Assembly: GCA_001298545.1 (NCBI GenBank)
Contig: LJCX01000005.1
Span: 1 to 64,000, forward strand
Origin: Actinobacteria bacterium OV320
Lineage (GTDB): Bacteria; Actinomycetota; Actinomycetes; Streptomycetales; Streptomycetaceae
Direction: 5' to 3'
DNA: 64,000 nucleotides
Shown here: piece by piece, positions 44,722 through 54,918 of the stretch
Layout: each line of letters begins with the position of its first letter
How positions within the stretch are numbered: the stretch's first letter is position 1
The notes under the pieces: generated by a model
The model's input: the letters and a program-made list of their open reading frames with translations, nothing else
Databases searched by the model: none
What the model was told of the DNA's origin: nothing
Made by a program: the position numbers and the translations under genes

Positions 44722-45411
44722 ATGACTACCGGGGTTCGTCGCAGAATGGGAGTCGAGGAGCGTCGGCAGCAGTTGATCGGCGTCGCCCTCGAACTGTTCG
44801 CCCAGCGCTCGCCGGACGAGGTCTCCATCGACGAGATAGCCGCGGCCGCGGGCATCTCGCGCCCCCTCGTCTACCACTACTTCCCCGGCAAACTCAGCCT
44901 GTACGAGGCCGCGTTGAAGCGGGCGTCGGAGGATCTGGCGGGCCGGTTCGCCGAGCCGCCCGAAGGACCGCTCGGCTCCCGGCTGCTCCGCGTGATGCGC
45001 CGCTACTTCGACTTCGTCGACGCGCACGGCCCGGGTTTCTCCGCCCTCATGCGCGGCGGCCCGGCGGTCGGCTCCTCGACCACGAACGCCCTCATCGACG
45101 CCGTCCGCCAGAACGCCTACGAACAGATCCTGTCGCACCTGGGGATCACCGACGCGCCCCCGCGCCTGGAGCTGATCGTCCGCTCCTGGATCTCGCTCGC
45201 CGAGTCGACCGCGCTGATCTGGCTGGACGGGCGGCGCATCCCGCGCGAGGAGCTGGAGGTCCAGCTCGTGCAGGACTTCGCCGCGCTGACGGCCGTCGGC
45301 GCGGCCCACGACGACGAGCTGCGCACACTGCTGCGCCCCGTGCTCGGCGACGAGCCGGCCGACGGGCCGTTCGGCGACCTGGTCACCCGGCTCATCGCCC
45401 TGGCCTCCTGA
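44722..45411 (+). CDS. TetR-family transcriptional regulator
   Basis: 229 residues. The N-terminal helix-turn-helix is clear (LIGVALELFAQRSPDEVSIDEIAAAAGISRPLVYHYF in part; key words VSIDEIAAAAGIS and LVYHYF). The C-terminal ligand domain is specific. It lies 187 nt downstream of the reductase on the same strand and is the natural candidate to control the oxygenase-reductase pair. The ATG at 44722 is preferred over a GTG 6 nt earlier. Confidence 0.92.
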   Translation: MTTGVRRRMGVEERRQQLIGVALELFAQRSPDEVSIDEIAAAAGISRPLVYHYFPGKLSLYEAALKRASEDLAGRFAEPPEGPLGSRLLRVMRRYFDFVDAHGPGFSALMRGGPAVGSSTTNALIDAVRQNAYEQILSHLGITDAPPRLELIVRSWISLAESTALIWLDGRRIPREELEVQLVQDFAALTAVGAAHDDELRTLLRPVLGDEPADGPFGDLVTRLIALAS

Positions 45412-45439
45412 CGCGGGACTTCGCGGAGACGGCCTCGGC

Positions 45440-45802
45440 CTAGCTCTCGTACTTGCGGTACGACGGGTCGAGGTCGCGCACCTCGGCGGAGGCGTGCAGC
45501 ACGAAACCGTCCTGCGTCACGTGCTTGCGCAGCAGCTCCAGTACGGCCTCGGTCAGCTTCGTCTTCGTCTCGTCGGTGCGTCCGGCAAGGAGCCCCAGCG
45601 TGACGTGGACGACCGCGTGCCCCCGCTCCTCGGGATCGTCGTAGCCGAACGCGGTGAACTCGGCCGGACGGAACAGGGTCTTGCAGGCTTCCGGTTTGGC
45701 GGCCGCGATCTCGACGACCGAGGTGTGCAGGGCCCGCGCGAACCCGTTCCGGTCGAAGGCGGACGCCATCGTGGTCGAGTAGTCGACGGTGATCTGCGGC
45801 AT
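45440..45802 (-). CDS. Tautomerase-fold protein, 5-carboxymethyl-2-hydroxymuconate isomerase-like
   Basis: 120 residues. It begins Met-Pro (MPQITVDYS), so the N-terminal Pro exposed after Met removal would be the catalytic base, as in the CHMI/4-OT superfamily. The rest (HVTLGLLAGRTDETKTKLTEAVL) fits the CHMI family. The start at 45802 is set by this Pro. No homoprotocatechuate pathway genes are nearby, so its substrate is uncertain. Confidence 0.8.
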   Translation of the reverse strand: MPQITVDYSTTMASAFDRNGFARALHTSVVEIAAAKPEACKTLFRPAEFTAFGYDDPEERGHAVVHVTLGLLAGRTDETKTKLTEAVLELLRKHVTQDGFVLHASAEVRDLDPSYRKYES

Positions 45803-45837
45803 GGGCGCACTCCTGTTCCAGGGAAACAAGGATCAGC

Positions 45838-47466
45838 CTAAGTCGTCAGCCGCAGGGCCAGCATCGCGATGTCGTCCTCCCGGTCGTGGCCGAAGCTGGT
45901 GAGGAGGGTGTCGCACAGCGCGTCCAGGCCCGGCATCGCGCCGATGGCCGCCGCGCGCAGCTGCTCCATCGAGACCGCGAGGTCGGTGCCCCGGGTCTCG
46001 ATCAGACCGTCGGTGACCATGAGGAGCCGGTCGGTGGGTTCGAGGAACAGTTCGGTGGGCGGCGGGTGGGGCACGCCCGGGCCGAGCAGCGGGCCGGCCG
46101 CCTTGGCGTAGTCGGCGCCGCCGGTGTCCCGGACGATCAGCGGCGGGATGTGCCCCGCGTTGGCGATCCGGACCCGCCCGGTTCCGGGGTCGATCAGGAC
46201 CAGACAGACGGTCGCCGTGACCCCGGGGTGGTAGAGCTGGAGCATCCGGTCGAGGCGCTCGGCGAGCACGGCCGGGTCGCTCTCGTCGACGCAGTAGGCG
46301 CGCAGCGCGTGCCGGATCTCGACCATGACGGTGGCTGCCTCGAGCGAGTGCCCGACGACGTCGCCGACCGCGGCCAGCACCCCTTCCCCGGTGCGCAGGG
46401 CGGCGTAGAAGTCACCGCCGATCTCCGCCTCCCGGGACGCGGGCACATAGCGGACGGCGACATCGACGCCCGGCAGCTCGGGCAGCCGCTGCGGCCGGGG
46501 AAGGAAGCTGTGCTGAAGGGTGAGCGCCACGTGCCGTTCGGCCTGGTACATCAGCAGCGGCTCGGCGGCGAGCGCGGTGGCCTGGGCGAGCCGGGCCAGC
46601 CGGGACTCGGTCTCGGGGTCCACCCGGCGGACCCCTCGGGTGGGGGTGGCCAGACACACCGAGGACCGGCCGTCCTGGGTGGGGATCAGCACCAGCCGGG
46701 CGTCGTGCGGCACCCCGGGCCGGAAGAACCCGGCGGGCCACAGCGGCGCGGCCACCGTCGTGATCCGCACCCCCGCCTGGCCGTGGGTGAGCCGCCGCAG
46801 CAGGGCCACGACGGCCTGGTGGGCGTCCTGGTCCGGCAGCGCGAGCGAGGTGCGGTTCCTGGAGGTGCCGCGGTGCAGCACGTCGTCAGGGCCGAGGACG
46901 AAGACGGCGGCGGACGAGCCGGTGAGCCGCGCGGTGCCCTCGGCGGCGGCGTCGGCGAGTTCCTGCGGGGAGCGCGCCGCCTGGATGCCGACGATCGCCT
47001 CCGACAGCAGCGACAGCCGCCGGGCCGCCGCCTGGTCGTCGGCCCGCAGTCGCGCGGCCCGCACGGCCGCCCGGACCACCGCGTCGATCTCCTCGGGCTC
47101 GGCGGGCATCGAAAGGTGTGCCTCGCCGCCCGCCTCCAGTCCCTGCCCGCGGTCGCCCGGGGCCACGTCACCGGCCGAGAAGTGCACGACGGGCAGCCCG
47201 GCCATGTGCGGCCGGGCCTTGAGCCGGCGGCACAGCTCGAAGCCGCTCATGTCCGGCAGCTCGACGTCGACGAGGGCCACGTCCGGCAGGGCGCCCTTGC
47301 GCCGCCGTACGTCCAGTTCGACGAGGGCCTCGTGGCCGGTGCCGACCGCGACGACCTGGTGACCGGCGCGGCGCAGCACCACTCCGAGGGCGAACCGGCC
47401 GGCCGCCGTACGGTCCACGACCAGCACGGTCGTGTCGGTCCGTCTGTCGCTGGCGTCGGCGTTCAT
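45838..47466 (-). CDS. Receiver-GAF-PP2C (SpoIIE-type) protein phosphatase
   Basis: 542 residues: an N-terminal receiver-like domain (TVLVVDRTAAGRFAL, ALVDVELPDMSGFELC) retaining the phospho-acceptor Asp, a GAF-like middle domain, and a C-terminal SpoIIE/PP2C domain with metal-binding Asp in EIGGDFY, GDVVGHSLEAA and DDIAML. Such proteins control sigma factors through anti-anti-sigma dephosphorylation. No anti-sigma gene is nearby. The start at 47466 precedes the receiver directly. Confidence 0.9.
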   Translation of the reverse strand: MNADASDRRTDTTVLVVDRTAAGRFALGVVLRRAGHQVVAVGTGHEALVELDVRRRKGALPDVALVDVELPDMSGFELCRRLKARPHMAGLPVVHFSAGDVAPGDRGQGLEAGGEAHLSMPAEPEEIDAVVRAAVRAARLRADDQAAARRLSLLSEAIVGIQAARSPQELADAAAEGTARLTGSSAAVFVLGPDDVLHRGTSRNRTSLALPDQDAHQAVVALLRRLTHGQAGVRITTVAAPLWPAGFFRPGVPHDARLVLIPTQDGRSSVCLATPTRGVRRVDPETESRLARLAQATALAAEPLLMYQAERHVALTLQHSFLPRPQRLPELPGVDVAVRYVPASREAEIGGDFYAALRTGEGVLAAVGDVVGHSLEAATVMVEIRHALRAYCVDESDPAVLAERLDRMLQLYHPGVTATVCLVLIDPGTGRVRIANAGHIPPLIVRDTGGADYAKAAGPLLGPGVPHPPPTELFLEPTDRLLMVTDGLIETRGTDLAVSMEQLRAAAIGAMPGLDALCDTLLTSFGHDREDDIAMLALRLTT

Positions 47467-47540
47467 CTGTTGTCGGCCCTCGGACTCACCGGTGGAGCAG
47501 GCCGGATGCGAGGCCTGCTCCACCAAGGTAATGCCCCTGT

Positions 47541-50500
47541 CTAGGGGGTCGTCCGGGAGAACACCGCGACGGTCCGGCCCGGCACGGCGAAGGTGCCGGA
47601 CTCCGTCGCGTACGACGCGGCCTTGACGGTGGGGTCCAACCCCGCCGCCTGCACCGGGTGCAGCCGGTATCCGGTCCCGGCCAGCGCGTCGACGGTCTGC
47701 TTCGACGCGTTCGGCGTCGCGTTGAACACGACGACGAGGTCACCGAGTTCCATGGTGATCACCCCGGGCGTCTCCTCCTTTCCGGACAGTGGGAAGGAGA
47801 GTGCCGACTGCACCTGCTCGGCCGTCCCGAGGGAGAACACCTTCTCGGTGGTGCGGACCCTCAGCAGATCCCGGTAGGCGGCGGAGGCGGCGGTGATCTG
47901 CGGGCAGCCGACCCCGACGGTGGTCAACAGCGGTTTGGCGTAAGGCCACTTGGAGGCGTTGTCGACGGCCGGCGGCAGTCCCCGGCCGAAGCCGTTGCCG
48001 GCGGCGCAGTTCCAGTGGATCGCGTTGAACCAGTCCCCGCTGTCGTAGGAGTTGCGGTCCAGGGACTTGGAGCGCAGCAGGTCGGTGCCGGCCTGGGACA
48101 GGGCCGGGCCCTGGGAGAGCGCGGCGGTGGCCATGGCGAGGACCTGCATACGGGAGCGGTCGGCCGCCGAGGTGTCCCCCGGCAGCTTGTAGGCCAGCGC
48201 GTCGAACAGCGACTCGTTGTCGTGCGCGTCGACATAGGCGAGGGCGTCGCCGGGCGCGGCCGCGTAGCCGGCCGGGGCGCCGTTGTAGTCGACCTCGGCG
48301 CCGGTGACCTCCTTGCCGTCGGTGTCCGTGAAGCCGTACGAGGCGAGGTTGCCGCTCAGGCCGACCTTGATCAGGTCCTGGTAGTGCAGCAGTCGGGCCT
48401 TCTGCTCGGCCGAAGTGCCGTTGTTCGTGGAGGAGTTGGGATCGGTGTAGAGCCCGGACGCGAAGCCCTGGACGCCCGGGTCCTCGTCGAACGGGCCGCC
48501 GCCGCGCACGGCGTCGCGCGCCCGGTCGGAGAAGGTCGCGATGCCGGTGCCCGCCATGTTCTTCTGCGTGGCCTGGACGAACCGGGCGTCGTCGGCGACC
48601 TCGCCGAAGTTCCAGCCCTCGCCGTAGAGGATGATCTTCTTGCCGTCGACACCGTCCTTGGCGAGGGTCAGCGCGTCCAGCGCCTTGCGCACCGCCAGGA
48701 TGTTGGCCCTGGGGTGGTGCCCCATGAGGTCGAAGCGGAAGCCGTCGACCTTGTACTCCTTGGCCCAGGTGACGATCGAGTCGACGACCAGCTTGCCCAT
48801 CATCGCGTTCTCGGTCGCGGTGTTCGCGCAGCAGGTGCTGTTCGCCACCGAGCCGTCGGCGAGCAGCCGCTGGTAGTAGCCGGGGACGATCCGGTCGAGG
48901 ACGCTGGTCGCCGCCTGGCCGCTCGCCGCCGTGTGGTTGTAGACGACGTCCATGACGACCCGGAGGCCCTCCTGGTTCAGCGACTTCACCATCCGGCGGA
49001 ACTCGACGGTACGTGCGGTCCCGTCCGGGTCACCCGCGTAGGAACCCTCGGGGACCGTGTAGTGGTACGGGTCGTACCCCCAGTTGTAGGCGTCCTTCGC
49101 GGCGGTCGCGGTCACGCACTCCTGCTGCTTGTCGGAGTCGGCCGGATAGGAGGCCAGGTCGCAGCCGGGGGTCGACTGCGCGGCCTTGTCCTCGGCGATG
49201 GTCGCGATGTCGAAGACGGGCAGCAGATGGACGTACGACGTGCCCGCCGCCGCCAGCTCCCGCAGATGCTTCGAGCCGTCGCTGTCCCCGTCCGTGAAGG
49301 CCAGGTAGGTGCCCCGGTCCCGGGCGGGGACGGTGGTGTCCGCGACGGAGAAGTCCCGGACGTGCAGCTCCTGGATCTGGGCGTCCTTCAACGGGACGGC
49401 CTTCGGCTTGGTGAGCGTGGACCAGCCGCCGGGGGCGAGGGCCTTGTCGTCGAGGTCGACGACGAGACTGCGCCCGGAGTCGGTGGTGAGGGCGACCGAG
49501 TAGGGGTCGGTGACCTTGTTGGTGACGACCTTGCCGACACTGGGCGCCCACACCGTCACGACGTACCGGTAGGGCTTGTTCTTCCAGGACCTGGGGCCGG
49601 AGACGGACCAGACGCCGGTGGTGTCGTCGCGCTTCATCCTCACGGTGGAGCCGTCGAGCTCCAGGGAGACCTGCTGTGCCGTCGGCGCCCAGACGGCCAG
49701 GGTCGGCCGGCCGTCACGGAAGGTCGGACCGAGCCGCGCCTTGGTCGCGCCCGTGTACAGGTCGTCGAGCACGCCCGCGATCTGTACACCGGTCGCCGCC
49801 AGCACCGCCCCGTTCACCGCCCGTTGGGAGGCGACGACCTGACCGCTCAGCGCCGCACGCACCCGGTCCCGGTCGCGCGGGTCCACGGACCAGGCGGTGT
49901 AGGCCTTGAGGTGCGGGTACGCGGCCTTCTGGGCGTCGCTGAGAGTGGTCTTCGTCAGCCGCAACCACTTGGCGGCCCCGGTGAGGGTGCCGTTCGTGAC
50001 CGCGATCGAGCCCTTGCCGCTGTACAGCAGCTGGGTCGAGGCGGCGGCCTCGGAGCCGTTCCAGGCGACGGTGTTCCGGTCGATCCAGACCGCCTTGGAG
50101 GTGGCCAGGTCGAGCGCCGCCGCGGAGCCCGCCGGCTGTGGGAGCAGGTACTTCTCCTGCCCGCTCAGCAGCCACACCTCGTGCCCGTTGCTCGTGAGGT
50201 CCAGCGACTGATCGGTCGGGAGGTCCTTCTCGTCGCCCTTGTGGAGGATGTAGCTGAGGCTGGTGGCACCGGCGGTGAGCGGCACCTCGAAGACCGCGCC
50301 GTACGCGTCGGTCGTCGTCGGCTTCAGCGGGTTCGACCACTCGGTGGGGGCGGCGGCGCCGGTCCAGGTGTGCAGACCCCAGCCGGTGTAGTCGCCGTCG
50401 GCGCGGTGGTAGTGCAGGACGGCCTTGCCGGTGTCCTGGGCCGGGTACTCGGGCTTCTCCGTGAGGAGGCCCTCCTTGCCCTGCTCGATCCAGACCTCGC

Positions 50501-52967
50501 CGGTCTTCGTGACGTCGACCGTCCGGTCGGCGGAGACGTCCTTGTTCCCGTCCTTGTCGATGACGAGGAACCCGACGGACGAGGCGCCCGGCTTCAGCTT
50601 GACGTAGGCGAAGGCTCCGTACGCGTCCCGGCCGACGAAGGGGTGGCTGTCCGGCCAGGTGGTCGACTCGCCGTCGGCGAGGTCGCCCCAGGCGTACAGG
50701 CCCCAGTCGGCGTAGTCGCCGTCGGTGCGCTTGTAGTGGACGATCGCGTAGTCCCGGGAGGAGGCGGTGGGGCTCTCCTCGGCGGGCGGGGCGCCGGTCA
50801 CGGAGGCCGCGGTGGCGCTCGCCGTGCGTCCGGCCGAGTCGACGACGACCGCCTTGTAGCGCAGGGCCGTTCCCGCGGGTACGTCCGCGTCGACGGTCTG
50901 CGTGACCCGGTAGGGGGCGTGGTCGGCGGAGCCGAGGGTCTGCCACCTGCCGTTGCTGGTCTGGGCGGCGAAGACGACCCGGTTGAGCTGACCGCCCTGT
51001 ACGTCGGCGCTCAGCTCGACGGTGCCGGTGGCGCCGGCGGCCGGGGCCCGCAGGGTGACGGCAGGCGCGGCCGCGGGCGCGGGCAGCTTGCGAGCGGCCT
51101 TGAGGACGAGGGCCGAGCCCGCGGGAACGGTCACGGTGATCTTCTTGTCGGCGCCGGCGGCAACCGTCTTGTCGGTGCCGTAGATCCCGCGGAACGCGGT
51201 GTTCGCGGAACCGGTTTCGAAGGTCGCTTCCCGCGCCGTGCCGGCGTTGTTGAAGGCGACGACGTACTCGGTCGTGTCCTTGCCGGTGCCGTTGCGGGAG
51301 AAGGCGTAGACGCCGGCGCCGTCGGCCGCGTAGCGCTCGGTCTGGACGCCGTCGGTGAGGGCGGGGTTCGCCTTGCGGAGCTTCGCGAGCGCCGCGATCT
51401 GCCGGTACAACGGGGCGCCGGTGTCGTAGGCGTCGCTCGCGTGGGTGCGGTCGGTGCCGATCTCGTCGTCGTCGAGGTAGTCGGCGGTGCGCGAGGCGAA
51501 CATGGTCTGGCGGGCGTCCTTGTCGCCGCCGGAGCCGGTGAATCCCTGCTCGTCGCCGTAGTAGACGACCGGGTTGCCGCGGCTGAGGAACATCAGCTCG
51601 TTGGCGAGCTTGTCCTTGGCGAGGAGTTCGGCGTCGGTGGCCTTGGGGTTGTCCTGGTTCAGGAAGTACCCGATGCGGCCCATGTCGTGGTTGCCGAGGA
51701 AGGTGACCTGCTCGTAGGCGTTGGCCTTGTCGGTCGTGTACTTGTAGTCGTCGGCGAAGACCGAGGCGAGCTTCCGCGCGCTGCCGCCCTGGGAGGCGTA
51801 CTGGCGGGCCGCCTCCTGGAAGGGGAAGTCGAGCGTGGCGTCGAGGCGGCCCCGGGTGACGTAGGGGGACGTGATCGAGGTGTCGGCGGAGTAGACCTCG
51901 CCGAACATGAAGAAGTCGTCGCGGCCCTGCTCGGCCGCGTAGGCGTCGAGGGCCGTGGCCCACTGGGTCCAGAACTCCATGTTCACGTGCTTCACGGTGT
52001 CGATCCGGAAGCCGTCGATCCGGAAGTCCCGCACCCAGCGCTGGTAGATCTTCTCCATCCCGCTGACGACCTCGGGGCGCTCGGTCCACAGGTCGTCGAG
52101 CCCGGAGAAGTCTCCGTACGTGGTCGACTCGCCGGCGTAGGTCGAGTCGCCGCGGTTGTGGTACATCGTCGGGTCGTTGAGCCAGGACGGGACCTTCGTG
52201 TTCCGCTGCGCGGCGGTGACCGTCGGGGTGCGCGGGAAGGAGCCGGCGTCGACGGCCGGGAACTTCGTGCCGCCGTCCGCGTAGTCGGCGTCGTCGAAGG
52301 GCTCGCCGTCCTTCGTCAGGTACGGGAACGCGCCCTTGGACAGGTAGTCGTAGGACTTCTCCTCGTAGTCGACGACGTCGGCCGTGTGGTTGGTGATGAC
52401 GTCGAAGAAGACCTTCATGCCCTTGGCGTGCGCCTTGGAGATGAGGGTCTGAAGGTCCTTGTTGGTGCCGAAGTGCGGGTCGACCTGGGTGAAGTCGGTG
52501 ATCCAGTAGCCGTGGTAGCCGGCCGAGGCGTTGCTCCCGGTCCCCTGCACGGGCCGGTTCTTGAAGATCGGCGCCATCCAGATGGAGGTGGTGCCGAGGC
52601 CCTTGATGTAGTCGAGCCGCTGGGTCAGGCCCTTGAGGTCACCGCCCTGGTAGAAGCCCTTGTCGGTGGGGTCGTAACCGGTGCTGAGGCGTGAGCCGGT
52701 CAGTCCGCCCTCGTCGTTGGCGGTGCTGCCGTTGGCGAAGCGGTCCGGCATGACGAAGTAGAACTGCTCACGGGTGTCGTCGTGGCGGGCCGGCGCGGCG
52801 GCCAGCTTCGCGTCGGACGGCGGTGGGGGCGGGCTGTCCGCGTGCGCCGCGAGGGGCTGCACGAGGGCTGCGGCCAGCGCGGCCACGGCGACGGCCGCGA
52901 TCCGTCGGGCGGGTGGCGCGGTGCGGCGCGTCGAAGGCGCCGGGGGCGCCGGCCATCTCGGTATCAC
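47541..52967 (-). CDS. pulA: Secreted bifunctional alpha-amylase/pullulanase
   Basis: 1808 residues from a GTG at 52967 (GGAG upstream). The signal peptide ends near AHA43. First GH13 module: D323 (GFRIDTVKH), E357 (MFGEVYS), D428 (GNHDMGR). Middle: a beta-sandwich segment near 690-730 and two pullulanase-associated (PUD) domains near 739-835 and 847-950 ([20 protein letters not shown]). Second GH13 module, pullulanase type: D1413 ([10 protein letters not shown]), E1450 (LYGEGWNFG), D1583 (DAHDNES). Both triads are intact, so it should cleave alpha-1,4 and alpha-1,6 bonds of starch and pullulan. Probably MalR-controlled. Confidence 0.95.
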   Translation of the reverse strand: MIPRWPAPPAPSTRRTAPPARRIAAVAVAALAAALVQPLAAHADSPPPPPSDAKLAAAPARHDDTREQFYFVMPDRFANGSTANDEGGLTGSRLSTGYDPTDKGFYQGGDLKGLTQRLDYIKGLGTTSIWMAPIFKNRPVQGTGSNASAGYHGYWITDFTQVDPHFGTNKDLQTLISKAHAKGMKVFFDVITNHTADVVDYEEKSYDYLSKGAFPYLTKDGEPFDDADYADGGTKFPAVDAGSFPRTPTVTAAQRNTKVPSWLNDPTMYHNRGDSTYAGESTTYGDFSGLDDLWTERPEVVSGMEKIYQRWVRDFRIDGFRIDTVKHVNMEFWTQWATALDAYAAEQGRDDFFMFGEVYSADTSITSPYVTRGRLDATLDFPFQEAARQYASQGGSARKLASVFADDYKYTTDKANAYEQVTFLGNHDMGRIGYFLNQDNPKATDAELLAKDKLANELMFLSRGNPVVYYGDEQGFTGSGGDKDARQTMFASRTADYLDDDEIGTDRTHASDAYDTGAPLYRQIAALAKLRKANPALTDGVQTERYAADGAGVYAFSRNGTGKDTTEYVVAFNNAGTAREATFETGSANTAFRGIYGTDKTVAAGADKKITVTVPAGSALVLKAARKLPAPAAAPAVTLRAPAAGATGTVELSADVQGGQLNRVVFAAQTSNGRWQTLGSADHAPYRVTQTVDADVPAGTALRYKAVVVDSAGRTASATAASVTGAPPAEESPTASSRDYAIVHYKRTDGDYADWGLYAWGDLADGESTTWPDSHPFVGRDAYGAFAYVKLKPGASSVGFLVIDKDGNKDVSADRTVDVTKTGEVWIEQGKEGLLTEKPEYPAQDTGKAVLHYHRADGDYTGWGLHTWTGAAAPTEWSNPLKPTTTDAYGAVFEVPLTAGATSLSYILHKGDEKDLPTDQSLDLTSNGHEVWLLSGQEKYLLPQPAGSAAALDLATSKAVWIDRNTVAWNGSEAAASTQLLYSGKGSIAVTNGTLTGAAKWLRLTKTTLSDAQKAAYPHLKAYTAWSVDPRDRDRVRAALSGQVVASQRAVNGAVLAATGVQIAGVLDDLYTGATKARLGPTFRDGRPTLAVWAPTAQQVSLELDGSTVRMKRDDTTGVWSVSGPRSWKNKPYRYVVTVWAPSVGKVVTNKVTDPYSVALTTDSGRSLVVDLDDKALAPGGWSTLTKPKAVPLKDAQIQELHVRDFSVADTTVPARDRGTYLAFTDGDSDGSKHLRELAAAGTSYVHLLPVFDIATIAEDKAAQSTPGCDLASYPADSDKQQECVTATAAKDAYNWGYDPYHYTVPEGSYAGDPDGTARTVEFRRMVKSLNQEGLRVVMDVVYNHTAASGQAATSVLDRIVPGYYQRLLADGSVANSTCCANTATENAMMGKLVVDSIVTWAKEYKVDGFRFDLMGHHPRANILAVRKALDALTLAKDGVDGKKIILYGEGWNFGEVADDARFVQATQKNMAGTGIATFSDRARDAVRGGGPFDEDPGVQGFASGLYTDPNSSTNNGTSAEQKARLLHYQDLIKVGLSGNLASYGFTDTDGKEVTGAEVDYNGAPAGYAAAPGDALAYVDAHDNESLFDALAYKLPGDTSAADRSRMQVLAMATAALSQGPALSQAGTDLLRSKSLDRNSYDSGDWFNAIHWNCAAGNGFGRGLPPAVDNASKWPYAKPLLTTVGVGCPQITAASAAYRDLLRVRTTEKVFSLGTAEQVQSALSFPLSGKEETPGVITMELGDLVVVFNATPNASKQTVDALAGTGYRLHPVQAAGLDPTVKAASYATESGTFAVPGRTVAVFSRTTP

Positions 52968-53075
52968 AGGCGGGAACTCCTTGCGATTGCGGCTCTCTTG
53001 GGTCCGACCCCAACGCCGCGGGACGGCTTCGTCGCCGGGCGCCCGCGTGACCGTATCGCTGACGAAAGGCTTACA

Positions 53076-53109
53076 GCAAGAGGCTTGCAACTCACAGCAA
53101 GAACTTTCA
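53076..53109 (-). promoter_or_regulatory. Candidate MalR sites upstream of the pullulanase gene
   Basis: On the minus strand CTTGCTGTGAG and CTTGCTGTAAG form a direct repeat with TTGCAAG between them; GCAAG-AGG-CTTGC (53076-53088) is an inverted repeat. TGAAAGTTCTTGC (53109-53097) recurs exactly at 54909-54897. CTTGC/GCAAG words are the hallmark of Streptomyces amylase and MalR-controlled promoters. Confidence 0.6.
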
Positions 53110-53224
53110 CCAATGCCTTGACGGGCCGTTCTCAACTGCCCCACTCTCACCCCTTGTTGAAACCCGACCCCCCTGAGGAAACCCCTTTCGGAGCCGCGGG
53201 CGACCGTCAGAGTCCCCCCGGGTG

Positions 53225-53349
53225 TCCTACGGCGCACCCAAGTACGTCAAGAAGGACTCGGCCGGGAACGTGACCTGGGAGTCCGGCACGAACCGCGCCT
53301 ACACCAGGGGCAGTTCGGCCGGGACTCCACGAGCGACACCTGGAAGTGA
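53225..53349 (+). pseudogene. Remnant of a CBM20 starch-binding domain (frameshifted)
   Basis: On the + strand the frame starting in 53240 reads KYVKKDSAGNVTWESGTNR, the highly typical end of CBM20 in Streptomyces amylases. After NRAYT the frame is lost, but reading one frame over gives STSDTWK and a TGA at 53347-53349, the usual CBM20 end (NDTW-K/R-stop). Upstream of 53225 no catalytic domain remains (perhaps V-x-VPPG in the other frame). It is followed at once by a terminator. So a second amylase-like gene on the + strand was largely deleted here. Confidence 0.8.
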
Positions 53350-53355
53350 GCGGTC

Positions 53356-53398
53356 CCGGCCGCCACGGGAGCGTATGACACGGGCCCGTGGCGGCCGG
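53356..53398. terminator. Bidirectional terminator between CBM20 remnant and amylase
   Basis: A perfect 14-bp stem (53356-53369 with 53385-53398), 15-nt loop, 7 nt from both the remnant's stop codon and the amylase stop. It served two convergent genes, one now lost. Confidence 0.85.
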
Positions 53399-53405
53399 GG
53401 GGAAC

Positions 53406-54782
53406 TCAGCAGCTCGACTTGCCCGCGTAGACCGCCAGCGCCGTGTTGGCCGCGAGGGTCGCCGTGAGCTGGCCCGAGCCGTTCACGGTCACGGTCGTGT
53501 TGTTCTGCACGTTGCAGTAGGTGCCGGCGGCGAGGGACGTCTGGTACGTCCGGCTGAGGGAAGCGCTCTCGTGGTTGATCGCCACGAACCCCTTGCTGCC
53601 CCGCCCGAAGGCGATCGCGTCGCCCCCGTTGTCCCACCAGTCGGTCATCGCCGCACCCCGCGTGGCGTTGCGGAAGGCCACCATGCGCAGGATCTCCGGC
53701 CAGGCGTGCTGGCACTTCCAGCCGTTCTGCCAGCAGGCGCTCACGGCACCGCCGTCGGGCGGTCCGGCGTCCGCGTCCGACCACTCGTAGCCGGAGTCGA
53801 TGTCCGGGGACCCGTAGGGATACGCGAGCATGAAGACGTTGGCGAGCGTGTAGTTCGCGCCGTCCTTGTAGGTGAGGGTCGATCCGTTGCGCTCGGTGTC
53901 GTGGTTGTCGACGAACACACCGGCGACGGAGCTGCTCAGGTATCCCCAGCCCTCGCCGTAGTTCTTCAGGTACGCGAGGTTCTCGCTGTTGAAGACCCGC
54001 TTGAGGTCGTAGGCGTAGCGGAACTCCTGGACGTCCCCGTTGCCGGTGTACTCGGTCGGCTGGACGGCCTCTCCGCTGCCGTAGATCACCTCCTGCTTCC
54101 AGTACACGCCCGGGTTCGTCAGCCGCGACTTGATGTTGGCGAGGTCGGCGGTGTCGATGTGCTTGGCCGCGTCGATGCGGAAGCCGTCGACACCGAGGGT
54201 GAGCAGGTCGTTCATGTACCCGGCGACGGTCTTGCGGACGTACTCCTCGCCGGTGTCCAGGTCGGCGAGCCCGACCAGCTCGCAGTGCTGGACGTTCCAG
54301 CGGTCGGCGTAGTTGCTGATCTGGGAGGTGCAGTCGTCGAAGTCGTACGAGGAGTACAGGCCCGGGTAGTCGTACTTCGTGTACGACGAGCCGCCGGTGC
54401 CGGTGCCGCTGCCCGCCGACATGTGGTTGACGACCGTGTCGACGACGACCTTCACGCCCGCCGTGTGGCAGGTGTTCACCATGCTCTGGAAGGCCGCCCG
54501 GTCGCCCAGCCGGCCCGCGATCTTGTAGCTGACGGGCTGGTACGACGTCCACCACTGCGAGCCCTGTATGTGCTCGGCGGGCGGGGAGACCTGCACGTAG
54601 CCGTAACCGGCCGGGCCGAGGGTGTTGGTGCACTCCTTGGCGACCGAGGCGAAGTTCCACTCGAAGAGGACGGCGGTGACGTCCTTGGTGCCGGGCGGGG
54701 CGGCGGACACGGCGGTGGGGGCCATGACGACGGCTGCGGCGGCCAGGGCGAGGGCGCCCGAAAGGGGTCTGCTGCTTGCCAT
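53406..54782 (-). CDS. aml: Secreted alpha-amylase (GH13), no starch-binding domain
   Basis: 458 residues. Signal peptide to about A27 (TAVSA|APPG). The (beta/alpha)8 barrel motifs are DTVVNH (115-120), GFRIDAAKH with nucleophile D204, acid/base E231 ([10 protein letters not shown]) and NHD with D295. The C domain ends [12 protein letters not shown]. Many Streptomyces amylases continue into a CBM20; this one stops before it. The start has GGAGAAGGA upstream. A perfect palindrome 30-49 nt before the start is a MalR-type operator candidate. Confidence 0.96.
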   Translation of the reverse strand: MASSRPLSGALALAAAAVVMAPTAVSAAPPGTKDVTAVLFEWNFASVAKECTNTLGPAGYGYVQVSPPAEHIQGSQWWTSYQPVSYKIAGRLGDRAAFQSMVNTCHTAGVKVVVDTVVNHMSAGSGTGTGGSSYTKYDYPGLYSSYDFDDCTSQISNYADRWNVQHCELVGLADLDTGEEYVRKTVAGYMNDLLTLGVDGFRIDAAKHIDTADLANIKSRLTNPGVYWKQEVIYGSGEAVQPTEYTGNGDVQEFRYAYDLKRVFNSENLAYLKNYGEGWGYLSSSVAGVFVDNHDTERNGSTLTYKDGANYTLANVFMLAYPYGSPDIDSGYEWSDADAGPPDGGAVSACWQNGWKCQHAWPEILRMVAFRNATRGAAMTDWWDNGGDAIAFGRGSKGFVAINHESASLSRTYQTSLAAGTYCNVQNNTTVTVNGSGQLTATLAANTALAVYAGKSSC

Positions 54783-54811
54783 GTGGGGAAGTCCTTCTCC
54801 GTTGAAGGCTC

Positions 54812-54831
54812 TTGCTGAAACATTTCAGCAA
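54812..54831. promoter_or_regulatory. Operator upstream of amylase gene
   Basis: TTGCTGAAA-CA-TTTCAGCAA, a perfect 9-bp inverted repeat with 2-bp centre, 30 nt before the amylase start. LacI-family operators have this shape, and CTTGC/GCAAG words flank it (54811, 54837). The candidate binder is MalR. Confidence 0.65.
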
Positions 54832-54855
54832 ACTTGCGGTGACGGAGATGTTAAA

Positions 54856-54883
54856 GGCCCGCTGCCTGAAAAGGCAGCGGGCC
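54856..54883 (-). terminator. Terminator of the mal operon
   Basis: A perfect 12-bp stem (54856-54867 with 54872-54883) and GAAA-type tetraloop, 36 nt downstream of aglA on its strand. Confidence 0.85.
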
Positions 54884-54918
54884 GTGTGAAGTTGATGCAA
54901 GAACTTTCAGAGAGGCCG

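Noticed and set aside
47658..52694. 1678-codon open frame on the plus strand opposite the pullulanase
   Set aside because: Composition is dominated by Val, Gly, Arg and Leu with no domains; the minus-strand gene has two complete GH13 modules.
53222..53467. Intact gene on the + strand with the CBM20 remnant
   Set aside because: The frame leaves CBM20 similarity midway and runs into the terminator and amylase antisense, so it is a remnant rather than a functional gene.
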